Part shown: piece after piece, positions 24,339 through 34,810 of the stretch
Numbering within the stretch: position 1 is the stretch's first letter
Layout: each line of letters begins with the position of its first letter
Notes under the pieces: generated by a model
The model's database searches: none
The model's input: only the letters and a program-made list of their open reading frames with translations
Told to the model about the DNA's origin: nothing
Made by a program: the position numbers and the translations under genes
Origin: Tenrec ecaudatus
Lineage: Eukaryota; Chordata; Mammalia; Afrosoricida; Tenrecidae
Direction of reading: 5' to 3'
DNA length: 64,000 nt
NCBI RefSeq assembly: GCF_050624435.1
Contig: NC_134535.1
Location: 123,181,731 to 123,245,730 of the forward strand

Positions 24339-25140
24339 ATTCCATATATCAAGCATATTTGTACATATGTTAACATCAGTATTTACAAAACATTTTGTAC
24401 TTGAGCCCTTGGTATAAGCTCCCCCATTTTCCCCTCCTTCCTCTACCCTCCTACCCTCATGTATCCATGATCAATTAGGTATTTTCACCGTAGCTTACAT
24501 TGTACATTGTTTCCCTTCACCCACAACTCGTTTTTATGTCCTCTTCAGAAGGTGGGCTATATATACACTCTTGTGATGGGTTCCCTCTTTCTCACTCTTC
24601 CCTTTCCCTCACCATTCCCTACCCTCATGATATCGCTACTCCCATTACTGTTCCTGTATGGTTTATCTTTGATGAATTCCATGTATCAAGAGGTCTTATC
24701 TGTACCAATGTGTTTTCTCCCATCTAGACACATTTATAATTTAGAACTGAGTCATGGTAGTGGTGGGTATGGGTGGTGAGTATTCAGGAACTAGGGGAAT
24801 GATGTATGTTTCGTCTGTGCTAAACGACACCTTGGTTGAACTATCCCTTCCTTAGACCACTTCTGTGGAGGGATATCCAATTATCTACTTATGAGCTTTG
24901 GGTCTCCACACCAAGCACCCTCTTTCACATCAATATAGTTGTTTGTTTTGGATCTTTTGATATCTGATACCTGATCTGGTCAACACCTCATGATATCCAC
25001 AAGCTGGTGTGCTTCTTCCATGTGGGCTTATATGCTAGATGGCCACTTACTTGACTTTAAGCCTTTAAGACTCAGATGCTATATCTTTTGATAGCCAGGC
25101 ACCATCCGCTCTAGTCACTACATTTGCTTATGCACCCTTT
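24339..25140 (-). mobile_element. Older antisense L1 3'UTR (right piece)
   Basis: Continues the copy cut at 21,900. It reads TTGTACATATGTTAACATCA, ACTTGAGCCCTTGGTATAAG, then GCTTCTTCCATGTGGGCTTA, TTAAGCCTTTAAGACTCAG and TTTTGATAGCCAGGCACCAT. It has a single 3'UTR unit and is clearly more diverged than the sequence inserted into it. Confidence 0.85.
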
Positions 25141-25804
25141 AAATCCTAAATTACATTTAAAAATCTTAGGACAGAACTAGAAAATTCTCATTTTCATTTT
25201 TAATGAATCTTACTTCTTTGATCTCTGTGAAACAAAGAACAATAGTGCTTTTCAGTATTAAAACTTGCAAATAAGGTTATTTCCATTTTCCCCCATATAT
25301 TTAATTTTGGATATACTGTTTTGCTTCTGAGCTCTAGCTGTTTGTGGCTTTTAGAATACATTCACATTTCATTCAATACACACCAGTCAACCCAGTAAAT
25401 TAAAAAAAAAAGCTTTGATACAGATATTAATCCTGTGTTACTACAGCTATAATTTTGTCTGCCTAGCGTCTTCCTTCTGGTTTTGAGGGTAAAATGATCT
25501 CTCAATAAAATATGGACCTGGGAGAGAGCCAAAGTACATCATTCCCCTAACTGAGGTGATTTTTTTTTAAAGGGAAAAGGGGGAAAAGATCAAGGCCAGA
25601 AAACAACTTTTTTTAAGGTTAAACATGATAGACATCTGATGTAAATGCAAACTAGTAAGGATGAGGTTTTTGGCTACAAAAAGCAATATTTTGTGGTTGT
25701 TGAGACTATGGGGAAGCTCAGTATCAGCAATTAAACCTAGGGCAGGGGCTGACTGTGGAACAGACCATCAATTGCTCCTATGTAAGTTCACGTTGACCAT
25801 GAAG
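25141..25804. other. Unassigned sequence
   Basis: AT-rich; A-run at 25,402-25,412 and T-run at 25,561-25,569. Nothing recognised. Confidence 0.4.
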
Positions 25805-26371
25805 AAAATAAAAACAAGCCTGAGAGAGCCCAAATAAAATCTTGAGTCTGCCGCACCTGAATCTAAATGACATCTCAAGAACAGAATTGTTTCATGGAAC
25901 ACTAATGACAGAAGACCTGGTGATCTGTGGGAAAATATCAAGAAAGTCATTCCTGAAGAAAGAAAAAAAAAGGCAAGAAAGAAGGAAATTATCAAAGTGG
26001 ATGTTAGAAGAGGCTCTGAAACTTGCTCTAGAGTAGAAAAGAAAAATAGAAGAAATGGTGAGATCATAGAGCTGAACGGAAAGTTTGAAAAAGCAGCACA
26101 AGAAGACAAAGTATAAAAATTAAAACAAAATGTTCAAAGAACTAGAGTAAGAAAACCAAAAATGGAGAACACATTTAGCATATCTTAAACTAAAAGAACT
26201 CGAGAAAAATTCAAGCCCTGAGTTGCAATATTGAAAGTTTCTATCGGTAAAATATTCAACAATGTAGGAAGCATCAAAAGAAATTGGGAAAAATATAGTC
26301 GCTTAACCCAAAAGAAAGAATCCATGTTGAACAATTTCAGGAAGTAACAGATGATCAAGACCAACGGTACT
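25805..26371 (+). mobile_element. RTE LINE, sense, 5' part (split copy)
   Basis: Reads the sense strand of the linker between endonuclease and reverse transcriptase. A frame at 25,842-26,036 gives LVICGKISRKSFLKKEKKRQ and LSKWMLEEALKLALE, close to the KWxxEEAL stretch typical of BovB/RTE proteins. It ends in AAGACCAACGGTACT, where an L1 3'UTR is inserted, and continues at 28,425. Confidence 0.75.
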
Positions 26372-28424
26372 ACCCAAGGAGAGGGTTTTGTTTATATGTC
26401 CACAGGGAAAGAGGGATCAGACTTCGGCCTGGTGCTCTGAGATAAGAATGCAACACACTGTCATGAAGCAGGGGATCAATAGAGAGGAGTGAATGGCCGG
26501 CCCCATTTAAACTAAGTGGTGAGCACCCCTTCCCCCAGAATTCATTTCAGAGGGAAAAAAGAGTAAAGCACATCCCAGCCCACCAAGTCCCGAGGACAAT
26601 AGTTCTGCTCAAAGCAGCCAATGCACAGAGAGGGCCAGTCCCACCATGAGACAAAACATTCCTCACTGATCCATAGCACCATGGGGACAACACTGGAGAC
26701 TCACGGTTGGAATTGTGCCTGCCCTGACCCCAGCCACACCAAGGTGAGACCCTGAGGGCGTGCAACAAAGTAGTAAGGGGAGCAGTGTGTTGAAGTCCAA
26801 GGGAACACCAAAAATAGACTGTGGGACCAGGGCATGTTGCCCCATCAGATGCTGCCCCATCAGACTCGCCTAGAAACCACTCATAAAGGACAACAAATAG
26901 AACTTGAACTATGTATAGGCTTTTCTTTCTTTCTTTTTCTCATTGCTTTTTTGTGGTTGTTGTAGCTATTGTTTTAGTTTCTCTTGTTGCCTTGTTGTGC
27001 TTGGTCTTCTGTTTGTGCATATTGTTGTTGCATGCTTATCTGGACTGGATAGTCAGGGTAAACAAGCTGGAAGAGAGAACACCAGGATGACAGTTCTGGG
27101 GGGACATGGGACAGGGGGAAGCAGGGGGTAAAGGAAGGGGGTGTTAACAAACCTAGGGACAAGGGAACAACAAGTGACTGAAAATTGATGGTGAGGAGAG
27201 TGTTGAAGGTCTGGTAGGGCTTGATCAAGGGCAATGTAACTGAGAGGAATTACTGAATCCCAAATAAAAGCTGAACATGATAGTGGGACAGGAGGAAAGT
27301 AAAAGGAAAGAATTAGGAGGCAAAGGGCATTTATAGAGATCTAAATACAGGTATGTACATATGTAAATATATTTATATATGACTATGGGGAAATAGATCT
27401 ATGTACATATTGTTCTAGGTTTAGTATTAAGGAAGCAGATGGCCATTAGGCCTCTACTCAATTATCCCTCAACACAAGAATACTTTGTTCTAATAATCCA
27501 GCACTCTGAGATGCTCACTTTCCCAACAGGATTGCTGAAGCCAAAGTAGGTGCATAAGCAAATGTCGTGAGGAAAGCTGATGGTGCCCTGCTATCAAAAG
27601 ATATAGCCTCTGGAGTCTTAAAGGCTTGAAGATAAACAAGCGGCCATCTAGGTGAGAAACAACAAAGCCCACATGGAAAAAGCACACTAGCCTGAGTGGT
27701 TATGAGGTGTTGATGGGATCAGGTATCAGGCATCAAATACCCAGAGCAAAAAATCTTAATGTGAGTGATGGGGGGAGTGCAGAGTGGAGGCCCAAAGTCA
27801 ATCTGTAAGCAATTGCACATCCCCTTACAGAAGGGTCGTGGGGAGAAGATGGGCCAGCCAGGGTGCAGTATAGTATCAAAATATACAGCTTTCCTCTGGT
27901 TCTTTAACGCTTCCTCCCCCCACACCCCACTCCCACTTTCATGCCCCTAATTCTACCTTACAAATCTAGCTAGACCAGAGCACGTACATGAGTACACATG
28001 AGAGCTGGAAACACAGAGAATACAAGACAGATAAACTCCTTGGGACCAATATTGAGTAGTCTTACCAGGAAGGGAAGGAGAAGGTTGGGGAAGAAAAGGG
28101 GAACCGATCACAATGACCTATCTATAACTCCCTCCCAGGGGGATGAACAACAGACAAGGGGATAAAGGGAGACATCAGACAGTACAAGACTTGAAAATTA
28201 ATAATAATAATTTAGAAATTACCAAGGGTTTCATGAGGGAGGGAGAGAGGGAGAGTGGGAAGGAGAGGGAGGGGAAAATGAGGAGCTGATATCAAGGGCT
28301 CAAGTAGAAAGAAAATGTTTTAAACACGATTATGGCAACATATGTACAAATGTGCTTGACACAATGGATGTATGTATGGATTGTGATAAGAGTTGTAGGA
28401 GCCCCCAATAAAATATTTTTTTAA
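26372..28424 (+). mobile_element. L1 3'UTR copy inserted into an RTE element
   Basis: Starts at ACCCAAGGAGAGGGT and ends GTTGTAGGAGCCCCCAATAA with a T/A-rich tail. It is flanked by AAGACCAACGGTACT (26,357-26,371) and AAGAACCAATGGTACT (28,425-28,440), a slightly decayed 15-16-base target duplication. It has one 3'UTR unit only (about 27,510-27,750), unlike the copies at 21.9 and 31.2 kb. No ORF2 sequence is present. Confidence 0.93.
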
Positions 28425-29391
28425 AAGAACCAATGGTACTAAAGGAAGAAGTTCAAGCTATACTGAAAATATTAGCCAAAACAAGGCTCCAGGAATTGAT
28501 GGACTACAAATTGAAGCACTGGAAGCACTCACTCTTCTCTGTCAGGAATCTGGAAGACAGTTACTTGGAAAGCTACTAGAAGACATCGATATTTTTACCT
28601 ATCCCAAAGAAAGGTGGCCCGACAGAGTGCTCAAATTATAGAACAAGATCTCTGATATCGTATGCAAGTAAAATTTTACTGAAGATCATTCCAAGTTATA
28701 GCAGTACATTGACTGATATCATCCATAGTTTCAGCAAAAACATTGACAAGGAGCCGCCAGAGATTCAGGACAGATTCAGAAGAAGATGTGGAACACGGGA
28801 TATCATTGCTGATGTCAAAAGGATCTTGACTGAAAGCAGAGAACACCAGAAAGGTGTTTACTTGTGTTTTATTGACTATGCCAAGGCATTCACATGTGTA
28901 GATCATAACAAGGGATGATTAGCCTTGAGAAAAATGGAAACTCCAGTTAACTTCATTGTACTCCTTTGGAACTTGCAGCTGGATGAATAGACAGTGGTAT
29001 GAACACAACAAGAGCATACTACATGGTTCAGAATCAGGAAAGGTGTATCTCAGGGGTGTATGCTCTCACCATACTTCTTCAATATGTAGGGAGAGTAAAT
29101 AATCAGAGAAACTGGATTATTTTAAGAATGTGGCATCAGGATTGATACTCAGGATATGCAGATGACACAACCTTGTTTGCTGAAAGTGAGGAGGAATTGA
29201 AGTACTTTTTGATGAAGGTCAAAGATTGCAGCCTATAGTATGGATTACAACTCAATGTAAAGAATACTATTATCCTCACAACTAGATGACTAGGTCATGA
29301 TCAGTGGAGAAATCATTGAAGTTGTCAAGGATTCTATCTTGCTTGGATTCACAATCAATGCTCATGGAAGCAGCAGTCTAGAGATCAAAGT
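28425..29391 (+). pseudogene. RTE reverse transcriptase region, sense
   Basis: Continues the RTE copy after the L1 insertion. Broken frames show reverse transcriptase motifs of the BovB/RTE type: PIPKKGGPTECSNY near 28,600, the block ending YLCFIDYAKAFTCVDHNKG at 28,860-28,915, RQGC-like text near 29,050, and the catalytic YADDTTLFAESEEELK at about 29,153-29,200. The frame at 28,709-28,918 is the longest left. Stops and shifts elsewhere make it inactive. Confidence 0.88.
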
Positions 29392-29395
29392 ATTA

Positions 29396-29782
29396 TTGGT
29401 GTCCTGATTGCCATTTTCTTGAGCATTGATGGAGATATAAGCAAGATAGTATCCTTGACAACTTCAATCTCTGCTTAATATGATGTCACCTATTGGCCCA
29501 GTTGTAACAATTTTTGTTTTCCTTACCTTGAGTTGTAATCCATACTGATGCTGCAATCTTGATCTTCATCAGTCAGTGCTTCAAGTCCTTCTTACTTCCA
29601 ACAAGTCAGGCTTTGTCATTTGCATATCTCAAGTTGTTAACAAGCCTTCATCCAATCCTGATGCCAAGTTCTTCTTCATATAATCCAGTTTCTCTGATTA
29701 TTTGCTCATTGTATAGATCAAAGACGTATGGTTACAGGATATAATCCTAACATACATCTTTCCTGATTTTAAACCATGTCCA
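29396..29782 (-). mobile_element. RTE segment in inverted orientation
   Basis: Antisense to the preceding segment and covers nearly the same part of the element. Matching pairs include GAAGTTGTCAAGGAT (29,316-29,330 on +, antisense near 29,455), TATGGATTACAACTCAA (29,239; antisense near 29,530) and ATAATCAGAGAAACTGGATT (29,098; antisense near 29,690). The two arms, about 370 bases each, form an imperfect inverted repeat centred near 29,394. Confidence 0.85.
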
Positions 29783-29785
29783 CCC

Positions 29786-29985
29786 CAAAAGAAACCTCAC
29801 TGCCAGAGTTGATTTTGACCCACAGTGACCCTAGAGGCCGAGAAAGAACTTCATTGTGGGTTTCCAAAATGTAACTCTTTATGGGAGTTAAAAATCCCAT
29901 CTTTCTCCCACACCTGGTAGTTTTGAACCACTGACTTTTTGGTTATCATCCCAACATGCAATCACCACCCCCTCAGGGCTCCTTT
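29786..29985 (-). repeat. AfroSINE, antisense
   Basis: AACCTCACTGCCAGAGTTGA, then GACCCACAGTGACCCTAGAG, TTGAACCACTGACTTTTTGG and the head CACCCCCTCAGGGCTCC at the right end. Confidence 0.85.
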
Positions 29986-30422
29986 ATCCTTGCATGGTAC
30001 TCTTCATTTTTACTATGAAACTGGTAAGCCTACTGTATCATGAATGCATGTTTATTTATCCAGATATCCACTCTCCCATAAAAGAAAGATGTACTGGCAA
30101 AAATGTCAAAATTAGCTTTCTTAGAATTCTATAAATTAACTAAATACTTGTAGGAATATGAAAACAATTTACTTTGAAATATAGTTCTATATCAGTGAAA
30201 AGGAGAGGCTACTGGAATTTTCTTTGTTTTTGTTTTTAATCCCTCTCTACACAAGTCCACGGAAACCTTGAGAAGCAAGTAACTACAGCAGCTGGGAAAG
30301 GCAGCAACTTCCCAGGCACTGAAACGATTTGGAGATTCAGTCATTGCTTAAGTATCTGGCAGTTCACTGGAAACTCCCATGTTCAGAGCTAACCTTTATT
30401 TGACTAAAAACAATTAATTGTG
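29986..30422. other. Unassigned sequence
   Basis: No gene or repeat family recognised. Confidence 0.4.
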
Positions 30423-30466
30423 ATTGTTAGGTGCCATTGAATCAGCTCTGACCCACAGAAACCCTA
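30423..30466 (-). mobile_element. RTE 3' tip, antisense
   Basis: GATTGTTAGGTGCCATTGAA followed by CTGACCCACAGAAACCCTAT is the antisense RTE terminus; the element is cut after about 45 bases. Confidence 0.65.
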
Positions 30467-30469
30467 TGT

Positions 30470-30885
30470 ACAAGAATACAAAACACTTCTCAATTCAACA
30501 TTAACCCATATGTCCAACACCAATCCACAAAGTCCTCCTCCCTCTCACAGAACACATGCAATGACACCAACTGCAGAAGGAAAGCCAAGTCAGTGAATGT
30601 GTAAGCATCCCAGTGTTGGCACGGGTCTCCACAAGGGTGCTATAGCACCCAGGGCTGCATCAGGGTAGGTCCATGTGGCTTCTCTTCAGGGATGTCTTGC
30701 AGGAAGTCAGCCTTGGCAGCTAATGCAAGGAACTGACTAAGGCAGCTGCACCCAGTTCCAACCATCAGAAAGCAAAAGACCTGAGAACTAGGCAGGCAAG
30801 GCTCACCAAACCATTTATCTTTTTTCCCTTGAATTAACCCCACATGTGTTTATCAGCCAGGTTGGCACAAGAAACTACCTCAGCT
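30470..30885 (-). repeat. Unassigned ~500-bp repeat, copy 1
   Basis: Reverse complement of the sequence at 36,776-37,292 and 48,820-49,302. Shared words in this orientation include AACCCATATGTCCAACACCA, CCAGGGCTGCATCAGGGTAG, TCACCAAACCATTTATC and TTAACCCCACATGTGTTTAT. The class is not known to me; no coding frame is shared. Confidence 0.75.
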
Positions 30886-31185
30886 CTCAACATCACAAAG
30901 GAGTGGGTAGAGAACAGAGCCATGTAAGAATATAGTTTGGGCATATTACTGAAAATAAGATGGTAAATCAAAATAAGATGTTATACATTAGAGCATTAAT
31001 TGTAATCCCTAGGAACAATCACTAAAAATAACTCAGAAAGCATGGTAATTTAAATGACAAAAGAATTATATTGCATGCTAGAATATTCCATTTAATACAA
31101 GATGTGAAAATAGAGGAAAAGGAAGCCATAAGACAAAAAATCAAAAGCAAATAAAAAATGAGAGGTATACATCCAAAGATGTCAA
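30886..31185. other. Unassigned A-rich sequence
   Basis: A-rich left flank of the half-L1. It may include an old L1 remnant but no motif is firm. Confidence 0.35.
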
Positions 31186-31195
31186 TTAATATCTT
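31186..31195. repeat. Target-site duplication, left
   Basis: TTAATATCTT next to the antisense A-tail of the half-L1; identical to 36,121-36,130. Confidence 0.8.
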
Positions 31196-33545
31196 TTAAA
31201 AAAATCATTTTATTAGGGACTCATACACCTCCCATCACAATCCATACATGCATCACTTATGTAAAGCACATTTGTACATTCGTTGCCCTCATCATTCTGA
31301 AAACTTTTGCTCTCCACCCAAGCCCCTGGCATCAGCTCCTCATTTTCTCTCCTCTCCACCTCTCCCTCCCTCATGAACCCTTGATAATTTATAAATTATT
31401 ATTTTGCCATATCTTGCTCTGTCCCACATCTCCCTTCCCCCACTTTTCTGTTGTATGTTCCCCAGGGAGGAGGTCACATGCAGATCCTTGAAATAGGTTC
31501 CCCATTTCCAACCCACCCTCCCTATACCCTCCCAGTATCGCCACTTACACCACTGGTCCTGAGGGGATCATCCGCCCTGGCTTCCCTGTGTTTCCAGTTC
31601 CCATCTGTACCAGCGTACCTCCTCTGGTCTAGTCAGGCATGCAAGGTAGGATTCGGATCATGACAGTGGGAGAGGGGGGAAGGAAGCATTTAGGAACTAG
31701 AGGAAAGTTGTATTTTTTTATAATTGCTACGTTGCACCCCACCCTGACTGTCTCGCCTCCTCCCCAAGACCCTTCTGTAAGGGGATGCCCAGTGGCCTAC
31801 AAATGGGCTTTGGGTCTCCACTCTGCACTCCCCGACTCATTCACTAAGATTTTTGTTCTGATGATGCCTGATACCTGATCCCTTGACACCTTGTGATCGC
31901 ACAGGCTAGTGTGCTTCTTCCATGTGTGCTTTGTTGCTTCTGAGCTAGATGGCTGCTTGTTTACTTTCAAGCCTTTAAGACCCCAGATGCTATATCTTTT
32001 GATAGCCAGGCACCATCAGCTTTCTTCGCCCCATTTGCTTATGCACCCATTTGTCTTCAGCGATCATATCAGGGAGGTGAACACAAAATAATAACGATTT
32101 TTTTCTTTGATGCCTGATAACTGATCCCTTCAGCACCTAGTGGTCACATAGGCTGGTGTGCTTCTTCCATGTGGGCTTTATTGCTTCTGAGCCAGATGGC
32201 CGCTTGTTTACCTTCAAGTCTTTAAGACCCAAGATGCTATCTCTATTGATAGCTGGACACCATCAGCTCTCTTCACCACATTTAGTTGTTCACCCACTTT
32301 GTCTTCAGCAGTTGTGTCGGGAAGGTGAGCATCATAGAATACCAATTTAATAGAAGAAAGTATTTGCATTGAGGGAGTACTTGAGTGGAGGTCCAATGTC
32401 CCTCTGCTACCTTAATACTAACCTTATAAATATATGCACATAGATCTATTTCCCCATCCTCATTTACAAATATATTTGCATATGTACATGTCTTTATCTA
32501 GGCCTCTATAAATGCCCTCTGCCTCCCAGCTCTTTCCTCTAAATCCATTGACTTCCCTCCTGTCCCACTATCATGCTCAGTTCCCACCAGGATTTCAGCA
32601 ATTCCTCTTAGTTACATTACTCTTGATCATGCCCAACCAGGCCTCCCACACCCTTCTCACCACTGATTTGAATCGCTGGTTGTTCCCTTGTCCCTGGATT
32701 TAACACCACTACCTTCCCCCCACCTCCTCGTCTCCCATATCCTCACAAAACTATCGGTCTGTTGTTTTCTCCTCCAATTGTTCATCCAGCCTATCTTATT
32801 TAGACAGACCTGTGGATAGTAGCTTGCACACAAAAAAGACAGAGCACAACCAAGCAACAATATACAACAAAACAACAACAAACCAAGGACAAAAACAAAA
32901 CACAACAAGAAAGAAAAGCTTGTAGTTAGTTCAAGGATTGCTTGTTGGTCTTTAGGAGTGTTTTCCAGTCCAGTCTGTTGGGGCACCTTTCCCTGGCCCC
33001 AAAGTCCACCTTCAGCTTTCCCTGGGGCCCTCACCACTCCATTCCCTTGCTGTTCTGTTGCACCCCTTAATGTTTTGCCTCGGTGTGGCGGATCTGATCT
33101 GAGTGCAATTCCCTCACTGTGTCTCCAGTGTTGTCGCCTGAGGGATGTCGTGTCTCATAGTGGGGCCAGCCATGTGGTCCTCTCTGTTGACTGGCTCTTC
33201 TAATTGGGAACATCGACCTCCTGGCCTGATGGGCCATGATGTGCTCCACTCTCTCCTCCTCCCCCTTCCTCTGCTCCCGTGTGCTCCGATCAGATATGTC
33301 CTTTTTCTAGAGCTGTAGATTCAGTGCTACCCTTTGATATAAATTCTTCTGAGGGGAGAGGCAGATGTCCCCTTAGCAGTTGGGGTTGGGGCCGGCCCCC
33401 CCAGACCTCTCCACTGGTTCCCTACTCCACGCCGGCATGTTGCATTCACATCTTGGAGCATCGGGTTGAAGTCTGGTCCCTCTTTCCCTGTGGAGACACA
33501 AACAATACCCTCCCCTTGGGTGGGTTAGTAACCTGTGCCCCATCT
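31196..33545 (-). mobile_element. 3'UTR of the half-L1
   Basis: Same 3'UTR as at 21.9-24.3 kb, in antisense, from GGTTACTAACCCACCCAAGG (read on minus at about 33,535) to the AATAAAATGATTTTTTTAAA tail near 31,200. Two 3'UTR units are present: CTTTAAGACCCCAGATGCTA at 31,973 and CTTTAAGACCCAAGATGCTA at about 32,220 on +. Confidence 0.9.
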
Positions 33546-33768
33546 ACCCTTTTCTTTGTTATTATTTTTTTTTCCTTTCCCCACCTGCTTTTTTAGTTGT
33601 CTGCTATGTGTATCCGTTTTTGGTCTGGTCCCTGCCATATTACCTGGTCCTTACCCCAGGAATACTTGTATACCATCGCTTTTCCCCTACGCCCCATTTG
33701 CCTTTTTATTTTTTAAAGCTTACCTCAGCAGCCTTTCAAGTCTTTTTATCTTTAAGTCAATGCTATCT
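33546..33768 (-). other. Linker between ORF1 stop and 3'UTR in the half-L1
   Basis: In a full L1 this place would hold ORF2. Here it is 220 bases, rich in A and G on the minus strand, without a protein-like frame. The decamer CTGAGGTAAG (33,719-33,728, minus) also spans the ORF2 stop of the L1 at 976-985; otherwise the linker does not resemble the L1 there. The copy at 21,901 starts with AAGAAAAGGGGAGTGAG, which resembles the linker's right end AAAGAAAAGGGTAGATGG. Confidence 0.7.
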
Positions 33769-34810
33769 TTAGGTCTGTTTTCTCTTTTTTTGCCCTCTGG
33801 GTAAGGTTGTTCTATGTGGTGGTCTCTTATTTGTGCTTGGTGAGTGTTGTTCTTCTGCCCAGACTGAGTCAGGAAGGATCTTTTGTAGGGCTGGGTTTTT
33901 TCCAACGTATTCTTTGAGCTTTTCCTTGTCTGGGAAGACTCTTACTTCTCCATCTATCTTGATCGATAATTTGGCTGAGTAGAGTATTCTTGGGTTTGCA
34001 TGGTTTTTCTTCCATTTTTTTGAATATGTTACTCCACTCTCTCCTCTTCTTCATAGTTTCTGCTGATAAGTCTGAACATATTCTTATTTGTGAACCTTTA
34101 TATGTGATTGCTTGTTTTTCCCTGGCTGCTCTCATGATTTTCTCCTTTTCCTCAAAGTTGGATAATGTGCCTTGGTGACTTTTTCTTGGGATCCAGTCTT
34201 GCTGGGGTTCTTTCAGTCTCCTGGTTTTCATTCACTAAGCTGGGGAAGCTTTCCTCCAAGAATTCTCTCACCATTGTTGCAGATGACTTTTTTGTTGTGT
34301 CTTCCTCCGGTAAGCCAATAAGTCTAATGTTGTTCTGCTTCATAGCATCAGATATAGCGCTTAAGTTTTCTTCAGCTTCTCTGATGATCTTATTAGATTT
34401 TTGTTCGTGTTTGTTAAAGTCGGCTTGGCTGTCCTCCAAGTCACTGATGCGGTTCTCTGATTCCTCCAGTCGCTTCTCGAGGTCCATGAGTGTGCTACTG
34501 GTTTTTGTTATCTCCTCCCTTAACTCCTGCATTTCTCTTTGATTTATGGATTTTACCTCTTCTATCATTTCATCCTTTTTCTGTATGTTTTCCCTTATAT
34601 CCTCTATGACTCCACATAGCATTCTGAAAATTTCTTTCTGTGGCAGGTCAATGTCTGCTTCCTCTATGCATATCATCATTATGTTCAGGACATCTTCTGG
34701 CATTGCCTTTTGTTTCTCCTGTATTTTTTTGTTTTGTTTTGTTTTTCCGTTGAGGTCCTTGGGGTTGATGGCTGTTTGTGTTGCGTTGTTTTAGATGAGC
34801 CAGGTGCCAT
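33769..34810 (-). pseudogene. L1 ORF1 (RNA-binding chaperone), about 347 codons
   Basis: ORF1p binds L1 RNA as a trimer. The chosen start is the ATG at 34,810 (MAPGSSKTTQHKQPS). A heptad coiled coil follows (EEVKSINQREMQELREEI, LEKRLEESENRISDLED), then the RRM start IRLIGLPEED, ERTPARLDPKKKSPRHII, and the C-terminal domain with EKEKIMRAAREKQAITYKG and ICSDLSAETMKKRREW, matching human ORF1p order (338 aa). The last part lies in another frame (VRVFPDKEKLKEYVGKNPAL) up to the stop TAA at 33,769-33,771. Three frame changes are visible: in the A-run at about 34,720-34,745, near 34,165, and near 33,995. No nonsense codon besides these. It is therefore inactive but young. Confidence 0.9.

Noticed and set aside
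33719-33728. CTGAGGTAAG as a splice donor used to remove ORF2 by splicing
   Set aside because: A used donor would be lost at GT in the spliced product, but the GT is still there; no matching acceptor could be argued.
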